From Bacteroidaceae bacterium (GTDB lineage: Bacteria > Bacteroidota > Bacteroidia > Bacteroidales > Bacteroidaceae): 59,907 nucleotides of DNA. Positions 53,960 through 59,907 of this stretch are shown piece after piece. The stretch covers positions 1-59,907 of the forward strand of contig JAFZFZ010000066.1 of assembly GCA_017557005.1 (NCBI GenBank). The letters are read 5' to 3'. Below the pieces are notes generated by a model. It did no database searches. It was given only the letters and a program-made list of their open reading frames with translations, and was not told the origin of the DNA. Made by a program: the position numbers and the translations under genes. Every line of letters starts with the position of its first letter. Position 1 is the first letter of the stretch.

Positions 53960-53967
53960 TATATTTG
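53960..53967 (+). promoter_or_regulatory. Likely -7 box of the HU gene
   Basis: TATATTTG, about 50 bp before ATG 54018, with a T-rich -33 region. Confidence 0.5.
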
Positions 53968-54017
53968 CAACCCGAAATTAAAACGAATAAATTGTAAAAC
54001 AATAAAATTAAGGAAAA

Positions 54018-54293
54018 ATGACAAAATCTGAGGTTGTTAACGAGATTAGCAAGAAGACAGGTGTAGACAAGGCTGAAGCCTTGAAGTGTGTGGAAGCTTT
54101 CATGGAAGTAGTTAAGGAATCGTTGACTAACGAGGAAAACGTATATTTGCGTGGTTTCGGTAGCTTCATTTTGAAGAAAAGAGCTCAGAAGACAGCTCGC
54201 AACATCTCTAAGAACACTACAATCGTAGTTCCCGAGCACAACATCCCCGCATTCAAGCCTGCAAAGACATTTGCTGCTGACGTAAAGAAATAA
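54018..54293 (+). CDS. hup: HU-family DNA-binding protein
   Basis: A 91-residue HU protein (MTKSEVVNEISKKTGVDKAE), with RGFGSFILKKRAQKTARNI and the arm NTTIVVPEHNIPAFKPAKTF. It has the conserved basic arm region. It is the start of a run that includes the 30-residue COX24-like protein and RNase G, an arrangement I recall from other Bacteroidales. Role: nucleoid compaction. Confidence 0.93.
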   Translation: MTKSEVVNEISKKTGVDKAEALKCVEAFMEVVKESLTNEENVYLRGFGSFILKKRAQKTARNISKNTTIVVPEHNIPAFKPAKTFAADVKK

Positions 54294-54324
54294 TTTGAGT
54301 ATTAACCTATAAATTTTCCCGACT

Positions 54325-54417
54325 ATGCCAAACGGAAAGAAGCATAAGCGTCATAAAATGGCGACTCATAAGCGTAAAAAAAGACTGAGAAAGAACAGAC
54401 ACAAGAGCAAGAAGTAA
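54325..54417 (+). CDS. 30-residue COX24/AURKAIP1-domain protein
   Basis: A 30-residue, extremely basic protein: MPNGKKHKRHKMATHKRKKR, then LRKNRHKSKK. I recognise the pattern from Bacteroidota proteins labelled AURKAIP1/COX24 domain, related to the mitochondrial small-subunit protein mS38 and mycobacterial bS22. It is therefore probably a small ribosomal protein (inference). It lies 31 bp after HU and 125 bp before RNase G, and is too small for most gene finders. Confidence 0.7.
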   Translation: MPNGKKHKRHKMATHKRKKRLRKNRHKSKK

Positions 54418-54542
54418 GCTCTGGCTGAACAATACAAGGAACAAACTTCAGAATATGCAATGCAATTTTGAGTTTGTTCTTTGTGCTTTTAGAGATGTAT
54501 GTAATAGTAAAGTAAGTATTTACTAATCAGAACCCAAGAAAA

Positions 54543-56117
54543 GTGACTAGCGAATTATTTATCAATGTACAACCCGATGAGATCACCATCGCCCTTACCG
54601 AAGACAAGGTGCTGATGGAGTTTCAGCGCGAGAAGCGCGAAGCCTCGTTCTCAGTGGGCAACATGTACTTGGGACGGGTCAAGAAGATTATGCCCGGTCT
54701 CAATGCATGCTTTGTTGATGTAGGTTCCAGCAAGGAAGCTTTTCTTCACTATCAGGACTTGGGTAGCCACTACAACTGCTACCACAAGTATGTAAAACAG
54801 GTAATCAGCGACAAGAAAAAACTTGCCCCCTACTCTAAATCAACCGGCCAACCCGAGCTCCCCAAAGAGGGTAGCATATCCAACGTCTTGCAGACCGGCC
54901 AGGAGATTATGGTGCAAGTAGTCAAAGAGCCCATATCCACCAAGGGTCCCCGCCTCACTGCCGACCTCTCCTTTGCAGGCCGCTTCATCGTGCTGGTACC
55001 CTTCTCTGACAAGGTTTCCGTATCATCCAAGATCAAGTCGGGCGAAGAGCGTGCCCGTCTCAAGCAACTCATACAAAGCATCAAGCCCAAGAACTTCGGC
55101 GTCATCGTCAGAACAGTAGCCGAGGGCAAGCGCGTAGCTGAGCTCGATGCCGAACTGAAAGTACTTGTCAAGCAGTGGGAAGAAGCTATCGTCAAGGTAC
55201 AAAAAGCCGACAAGCCACCCGTACTCATCTACGAGGAGAACAGCCGTGCCGTAGCCATGCTACGCGACCTCTTCAATCCCTCGTACGAAGCCATCTACGT
55301 CAACGACGACACCGTATACAACGAGATACGCAACTACGTGGCACTGATAGCCCCCGAAAAAGCACACATCGTGAAGCACTACACAGGTATGCTTCCCATG
55401 TTTGACAACTTTGGCATTACAAAGCAGATCAAGTCCTCGTTTGGCCGCATCGTACCCTATCGCGGTGGTGCCTACATGGTCATCGAGCACACCGAAGCAC
55501 TGCACGTAGTGGACGTAAACAGTGGAAACCGCTCAAGAGGAAACACCAACCAGGAGGAGAACGCCATCGATGTAAACCTGGGCGCTGCCGACGAGCTCGC
55601 ACGCCAACTACGCCTCAGAGATATGGGAGGCATCATCGTGGTCGACTTCATCGATATGGACACGGCCGAGAATCGTCAAAAGCTCTACGAGCGCATGTGT
55701 CAGAACATGCAGCGCGACCGCGCCAAGCACAACATACTCCCGCTGAGTAAGTTTGGCCTGATGCAGATCACTCGCCAGCGCGTGCGTCCTGCCATGGACG
55801 TAGCCGTCGAGGAGACCTGCCCCGTATGCTTCGGCAAGGGCACCATCAAGGCATCTATCCTCTTTACCGACACGCTGGAGAACAAGATTGATTACCTCGT
55901 AAACAAGTTGAAGATAAGCAGATTCAACCTACACATTCATCCCTACGTTGCCGCCTATGTCAACCAAGGAATCCTGTCCATGAAGATGCGTTGGAAGATG
56001 AAGTATGGCTTCGGCATCACCATCACCCCCAACCAAGACATGCCCATGCTCGCCTATAAGTTCTACGACAGCAAAGGCGAAGAAATTGACATGAAAGAGG
56101 AGATAGAGATGAAGTAA
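54543..56117 (+). CDS. rng: Ribonuclease G
   Basis: A 524-residue endoribonuclease of the RNase E/G family that processes 16S rRNA and mRNA. Order: S1 domain (about residues 38-130: GNMYLGRVKKIMPGLNACFVDVGSSKEAF), catalytic DNase I-like domain with metal site DVNSGNRSRGN and VDFIDMDTAENRQKLY, then a CPVCFGKGT zinc-link motif at about 415-423. The start is GTG, chosen because the MTSELFINVQPDEITIAL beginning matches known members; no in-frame ATG lies nearby. No long C-terminal degradosome scaffold is present. Confidence 0.95.
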   Translation: MTSELFINVQPDEITIALTEDKVLMEFQREKREASFSVGNMYLGRVKKIMPGLNACFVDVGSSKEAFLHYQDLGSHYNCYHKYVKQVISDKKKLAPYSKSTGQPELPKEGSISNVLQTGQEIMVQVVKEPISTKGPRLTADLSFAGRFIVLVPFSDKVSVSSKIKSGEERARLKQLIQSIKPKNFGVIVRTVAEGKRVAELDAELKVLVKQWEEAIVKVQKADKPPVLIYEENSRAVAMLRDLFNPSYEAIYVNDDTVYNEIRNYVALIAPEKAHIVKHYTGMLPMFDNFGITKQIKSSFGRIVPYRGGAYMVIEHTEALHVVDVNSGNRSRGNTNQEENAIDVNLGAADELARQLRLRDMGGIIVVDFIDMDTAENRQKLYERMCQNMQRDRAKHNILPLSKFGLMQITRQRVRPAMDVAVEETCPVCFGKGTIKASILFTDTLENKIDYLVNKLKISRFNLHIHPYVAAYVNQGILSMKMRWKMKYGFGITITPNQDMPMLAYKFYDSKGEEIDMKEEIEMK

Positions 56118-56135
56118 TCACCCTACCCTAACACA

Positions 56136-56172
56136 AAAGAGGAGAGCCCAACGAGAGGGAACTCCTCTTTTT
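56136..56172. terminator. Terminator after RNase G
   Basis: AAAGAGGAG (56136-56144) faces CTCCTCTTT (56162-56170), followed by TTTTAT. It can also end the convergent glucosaminidase gene. Confidence 0.7.
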
Positions 56173-56174
56173 TA

Positions 56175-57062
56175 TTATCGCAAGCGGATGATATCACCCG
56201 GGACGGGAGCAAATGTAGCAGGCTCAGCTTCATTCAAGCGATACAGACTACTCAGGCGTATGCCATACATCTGCGCTATCAGATACATGCTCTCACCCTC
56301 AGCCACCACATGGTGCATATTAGGCTTGCGTGCACGGCGATACTTACGGTGCAAGTACAAGATATCACCCTTCGCAGGCACATAATATCGGTGTTGGTCA
56401 TTGTAGCGCATCAGCTTACGGCGCGGGATGCCAAACTCATCGGCAATGCCCTGCATCGTGTCGCCCTGGCGAGTCACTATATACACCAAGTCGTGCGCCA
56501 GCATAGGCTCGTGCGAACCGGTATAGTGCACCACCGTCTCCTTTGCAGCGCCAGAGGAAGCACGATCGTAGCGGTCGAGCCCATACGACTCAATGATACC
56601 AATCAGCTTCTCCGCATAGGTCGGACTCGTAGCGTATCCCGCACGCTTCAGCCCCTTTGCCCAGTTCACATAATCCGTATGGTCAAACTTGAAGAGAAAT
56701 GCATATCTGCTACCCGTAGCCAAGAATATAGAGTGATCCTCGTACGAGTCACGCACGTTCTTGTACACGCGAAAACACTCTCCCGACTCATCATCGTCGT
56801 GATACGTGCGATCGCCATCCCAGCTATGGCACTTGATACCAAAGTGATTATTTGAGCGCTGCGCCAGTTCACTCTTACCCGCGCCCGACTCCAACAACGC
56901 TTGTGCCAGCGTGATACTTGCAGGGATATGATACTTCTGCATCTGTTCTATCGCGATATCCTTATATCTATCAATGTAGGCCACATAATCAGTGCTCTGT
57001 GCACTCAGCGAAGCCACCGCCATCACCAGTGCCACCACACCTACCATCAGTCGTTTTATCAT
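56175..57062 (-). CDS. Secreted glucosaminidase with two LysM domains
   Basis: A 295-residue peptidoglycan hydrolase: signal peptide (MIKRLMVGVVALVMAVASLS), glucosaminidase domain at about 24-160 (KYHIPASITLAQALLESGAGKS with the catalytic Glu, NNHFGIKCHSWDG), then two LysM modules (about 190-235 and 250-295, HDLVYIVTRQGDTMQGIADE; HHVVAEGESMYLIAQMYGI). It cuts glycan chains and binds the wall. Convergent with RNase G. Confidence 0.93.
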   Translation of the reverse strand: MIKRLMVGVVALVMAVASLSAQSTDYVAYIDRYKDIAIEQMQKYHIPASITLAQALLESGAGKSELAQRSNNHFGIKCHSWDGDRTYHDDDESGECFRVYKNVRDSYEDHSIFLATGSRYAFLFKFDHTDYVNWAKGLKRAGYATSPTYAEKLIGIIESYGLDRYDRASSGAAKETVVHYTGSHEPMLAHDLVYIVTRQGDTMQGIADEFGIPRRKLMRYNDQHRYYVPAKGDILYLHRKYRRARKPNMHHVVAEGESMYLIAQMYGIRLSSLYRLNEAEPATFAPVPGDIIRLR

Positions 57063-57225
57063 AGCAATTAATCTATTTTGATATTATAACCATGCAAAAT
57101 TACGAAAAACCTTCCGCTTCTGCAACAAGTTACCTTTTTCTTTTGTAACTTTGAACAGTTTAAGAACGAAGACGATAACGATGACAAAAAACAACCTAAT
57201 GGCAAAACTTTTAATCTTTAACTCT

Positions 57226-57360
57226 TAATTTTTAACTTTCATCGTTCACCATTCACCATTCATCGTTCACCATTCAACATTCACCATTCATCGTTCAACA
57301 TTCAACATTCACCATTCATCGTTCAACATTCATCATTCAACATTCATCATTCAACATTAG
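57226..57360. repeat. ATTCACC/ATTCATCG array before cdd
   Basis: About 135 bp of imperfect 7-14 bp units: TTCACCATTCACCATTCATC, CAACATTCACCATTCATCG and similar. It shares the phrase CCATTCATCGTT with the array at 38060-38355. It fills the gap before ATG 57363 and overlaps the place where a ribosome-binding site would lie. The remainder of 57063-57225 is AT-rich without features. Confidence 0.75.
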
Positions 57361-57362
57361 CC

Positions 57363-57845
57363 ATGAAAACCCTCACCCACACCTTCCACTACGTACTATG
57401 CACCTACGCCGAGCTGTCAGCTACTGACCGCCAACTCATCGATGCCGCCAAATCCGCTACCCAGCGCAGCTATGCCCCCTACTCACACTTCCATGTGGGC
57501 GCTGCCGCCCTGCTTGCCGATGGCACCGTGGTCACGGGCACCAATCAAGAGAATGCCGCCTACCCCTCGGGGCTCTGTGCCGAGCGCACTACCCTCTTCT
57601 ATGCAGGCTCCACACACCCCAACACGGCCGTGGTAGCCATTGCCATAGCCGCCTACACCGATGGTGCCTTCACCCCTACTCCCATCGCACCCTGCGGAGC
57701 CTGCCGCCAGGTGATGCTCGAGGTCGAGAATCGCCACCATCACCCCATACGCACCCTCCTCTATGGCACCGAAGGCATCTACATTATCGAGGGAGGCACC
57801 CGCGAACTCCTACCCTTAACATTTGATGCTTCATTCCTGGAGTGA
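57363..57845 (+). CDS. cdd: Cytidine deaminase
   Basis: A 160-residue zinc deaminase converting cytidine or deoxycytidine to uridine. Seen: SHFHVGAAALLADG, NQENAAYPSGLCAERTTLFY (C-A-E with zinc ligand and catalytic Glu) and PCGACRQVMLE (two zinc cysteines). The 12-15 N-terminal residues extend beyond most family members. The region is GC-rich relative to its flanks. No neighbours from the pyrimidine pathway. Confidence 0.93.
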   Translation: MKTLTHTFHYVLCTYAELSATDRQLIDAAKSATQRSYAPYSHFHVGAAALLADGTVVTGTNQENAAYPSGLCAERTTLFYAGSTHPNTAVVAIAIAAYTDGAFTPTPIAPCGACRQVMLEVENRHHHPIRTLLYGTEGIYIIEGGTRELLPLTFDASFLE

Positions 57846-58154
57846 TTACGCCATAATAAAACGAAACGAGAGGAAATCCTGTACAAAAAATTTGTAGCAG
57901 ATTGATAAGTAAATCCTGCTAATTGCTTACACGCCTAAGAAATCGGAAGTATAGACTTTTTCGTTCTCGAAACAAAGTGTCGCCACTTCCTTTCTTTCGC
58001 TTACTTCCTGCATTTTCCTAATCGCCCGTGGCTGCGTTCTTTCTGTTCGCCTTGGGGATTGGGTGGAGAGAGGGCAAGGATGAAGCTATAGAAGAGCGTT
58101 ATGACTTCTCGTTTAGGGACTCATCGTACCGCTTAGCCGCTTCCTCCTCGGTTC

Positions 58155-58290
58155 TAATGACGCCATTTGGCCGGCCAAATTACCGAACAAATCAATGCCA
58201 AATTACTGAAAACAGTCGAAATAAATCCATTTTACCGAATGATTTTACGCCAAATTACCGAAAAAACTCAAGCCAAATTACCGAAAATTA
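58155..58290. repeat. Degenerate GCCAAATTACCGAA repeat
   Basis: Blocks GCCAAATTACCGAA, GCCAAATTACTGAA, ATTTTACCGAA, GCCAAATTACCGAA and GCCAAATTACCGAA recur over about 120 bp. An apparent reading frame through them is not credible as a gene. The gap 57846-58463 has no recognised gene. Confidence 0.6.
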
Positions 58291-58422
58291 GATTATTTGA
58301 TCACCTTTAAGGAAGTTAATGCTTTTGATTTATGTATGGTCCGCCATCCAATTTGAAGGCCAAAATCTCTTTGTTTTATATTTTCTCTATAGGCAATTTA
58401 TCATTTATTTGAATCCTTTTTG

Positions 58423-58430
58423 TATCTTTG
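58423..58430 (+). promoter_or_regulatory. Likely -7 box of the AbiE-like operon
   Basis: TATCTTTG, 33 bp before ATG 58464; the -33 element is not clear. Confidence 0.5.
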
Positions 58431-58463
58431 CATTTGAAAAATCATCAAAATTTCAAAGGTGTG

Positions 58464-59072
58464 ATGACGAATGAATATTCTATAGATGGTGCAACTCTTA
58501 GACAGCGCATAGAAGCGATGCCTGAAGATTGCATTTTGTTTCGCTCAGATTTCCCAGAATACCATACGGAATTTGTGGGGAGTGTTTTATCTGAGCTGAC
58601 AACTGAAGGTATACTTGTTAAAATTGCACATGGGATATATACCAAACCGAGGAAAAGCAAATTCGGAGTTGTATTGCCATCGGTTGATAAAGTGGTACAG
58701 GCGATTGCTACTAGAGATAACGCAGAGGTGCTGCCATCAGGTATGACAGCTTTGAATGCATTAGGTTTATCGACACAAGTACCGATGAATTACACATACC
58801 TTACTACGGGAAGCGAGCGAACTGTAAACTTATCCAATAGGAAAGTAGTACTAAAACGAGGTGTCCCAAAGAACTTCTGTTATGGAACTCGCCTCATTTC
58901 TCTACTTGTTCAAGCACTCAAGGCTCTGAAAAAAGAAAATGTAGGAGAAAGTGAATTAAAAGTCATCCGACAATTGGTGTCAAAAGAAACAGATAAAGAG
59001 GCTCTTGTTAAAGATGTAGATATGATGCCTGCGTGGATGAAACGAATAATAAAACCAATGCTAACCGCTTAA
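58464..59072 (+). CDS. AbiEi-like antitoxin (DUF6088 type)
   Basis: A 202-residue protein with an N-terminal winged-helix part (LRQRIEAMPEDCILFRSDF; SELTTEGILVKIAHGIYTKP) and a C-terminal domain (MTALNALGLSTQVPMNYTYL, then GVPKNFCYGTRLISLL). I recognise this as DUF6088/AbiEi, the antitoxin-regulator of AbiE-type type IV toxin-antitoxin systems, which represses its own operon. The stop is 24 bp before the toxin gene. Confidence 0.8.
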   Translation: MTNEYSIDGATLRQRIEAMPEDCILFRSDFPEYHTEFVGSVLSELTTEGILVKIAHGIYTKPRKSKFGVVLPSVDKVVQAIATRDNAEVLPSGMTALNALGLSTQVPMNYTYLTTGSERTVNLSNRKVVLKRGVPKNFCYGTRLISLLVQALKALKKENVGESELKVIRQLVSKETDKEALVKDVDMMPAWMKRIIKPMLTA

Positions 59073-59096
59073 AATAGATTTAGATTATGGGAAAAC

Positions 59097-59907
59097 TGTG
59101 GTTAAACAATGAGATAGTGGACCGTTTGGCTATGTTGCAGCAAACGGAGGTTGGACACCCTGGTGTTAATCAGGTAGCCATAGAAAAGGACTGGTGGGTA
59201 ACAGTTACGCTGAAGGCATTATTTCAAACAGATTGCCGTGATTCTTTAATCTTCAAAGGCGGAACATCGTTGTCAAAAGGTTTTAATATCATAGAGCGTT
59301 TCTCTGAAGATATTGACTTGGCAATCAGTCATTCATTCTTTGGTATTGAGAAGACAGGTAAAAGTCAGCGTGAGAAATTACGCAAAATGTCACGAGCGTA
59401 TATCCATGAAACCCTTTCTGCTCAATTAGATACCAACCTGAAAGAAATGGGAGTTTCTGGTTACACTATAGAGAATGTATCTCAAGTACAAGATAAAGAT
59501 GGAGAATTGCGACCGATAGATTCAGATAAGGACCCTACGATAATTCTATTACACTATCCGTCCATCCTAGAGGATACGATTAATTATATTCCTCCACGTG
59601 TAAAGATTGAGATTAGTTGTCTTTCAATGGATGAACCAACGGAATTACGCCCAATTCGCTCTCTAATTGGTGAAAGTTTTGATGAAGAAGATACCGATGC
59701 CGATAGTTTAGTCAGAACAGTTGTTCCTACTCGCACATTCCTTGAAAAACTATTTCTTTTGGCAGAAGAGTTCCAAAAGGAAAAGCCGAGAAGTGTACGA
59801 ATGTCTCGACATCTGTATGATTTAGCAAAACTAATGGACACGGAATTTGGAGAAGAAGCCTTATCGAATCGAGAACTATATGATGCCATTGTTGAGCATC
59901 GTAAGGC
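59097..59907 (+). CDS. AbiEii/AbiGii-type nucleotidyltransferase toxin (partial)
   Basis: The gene runs off the right end; 270 residues are visible. Seen: EKDWWVTVTLKALFQTDC, the nucleotidyltransferase motif KGGTSLSKGF, and RFSEDIDLAI with the two active-site aspartates (D-x-D). This is the AbiEii/MenT toxin class, GTP- or CTP-dependent transferases that block growth, neutralised by the AbiEi-like partner. The C-terminal helical domain is partly included (RHLYDLAKLM). Confidence 0.85.

Noticed and set aside
57226..57360. CRISPR-like array
   Set aside because: Same reasons: short irregular repeats, no spacers, no cas genes.
58028..58291. Open frame of 87 residues
   Set aside because: Runs through a degenerate repeat, no similarity and unusual composition.
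1..59907. tRNA, rRNA or tmRNA genes
   Set aside because: None recognised by eye in the gaps; a covariance-model scan would be needed to exclude them formally.

Overview
The window is chromosomal DNA of an anaerobic member of the Bacteroidota, most likely order Bacteroidales. Evidence seen directly: many genes are preceded by the TAnnTTTG -7 box typical of this phylum, several with a TTG or TTTG element 19-20 bp upstream. The gene families agree: BatC/D/E, an Rnf complex, desulfoferrodoxin, a 30-residue COX24-like protein, several HU proteins, a DUF6078-like protein and secreted proteins with short Por-like C-terminal tails. A Prevotellaceae-like source is my guess; species cannot be read from the sequence.

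Layout. (1) 1-12000 is the left, mostly accessory part. It holds the 3' end of htpG, a repeat/ATPase-remnant patch, a PD-(D/E)XK-like protein with a metallophosphoesterase, a SLOG protein with two unknown genes, a repeat-rich gap at 4283-4953, a DUF6078-like gene, an HTH+HNH pair, a membrane protein+NERD nuclease-like pair, a membrane protein, a PTS-EIIC-like permease and an HTH regulator. (2) 12054-16175 is ftsY-rimO-HU and a protein joining an HU domain to a transmembrane segment and a LysM domain. (3) 16385-21818 holds a small DNA-binding protein, a PAP2 phosphatase and batC-batD-batE without batA/batB, then a GNAT enzyme. (4) 22136-30460 holds a UvrD/PcrA helicase, a secreted EEP-family protein with a lipoprotein, an M3 metallopeptidase, ferritin and desulfoferrodoxin. 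(5) 30661-37060 is the Rnf operon read right to left: rseC, rnfB, rnfC, rnfD, rnfG, rnfE, rnfA, then a DUF486 gene, with AT-rich repeats at several junctions. (6) 37163-50255 is a secreted carbohydrate/glycoprotein region: esterase, FKBP isomerase, GH43-like protein, two very large secreted multidomain proteins (one a metzincin-type metallopeptidase) and a GH2 glycosidase; no SusC/SusD pair is visible. (7) 50340-57845 is housekeeping: SOD, rfbC, a phosphopantetheinyl transferase, ssb, mutY, HU, the COX24-like protein, RNase G, a glucosaminidase-LysM protein and cytidine deaminase. (8) 57846-59907 is accessory again: a degenerate repeat and an AbiEi/AbiEii-like toxin-antitoxin pair cut by the window end.

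How parts work together: Rnf moves electrons between ferredoxin and NAD; ferritin, desulfoferrodoxin, SOD and the Bat proteins fit an anaerobe coping with oxygen; the GH43/GH2/esterase/peptidase set acts outside the cytoplasm on glycans or glycoproteins. The observations I would follow first are the HU-membrane-LysM protein (a possible nucleoid-to-wall tether), the HTH-HNH/NERD accessory block, the shared 17-bp motif between the nuclease and SLOG operons, and the structured repeats in the gaps. No tRNA, rRNA, CRISPR array, insertion sequence or origin was recognised.
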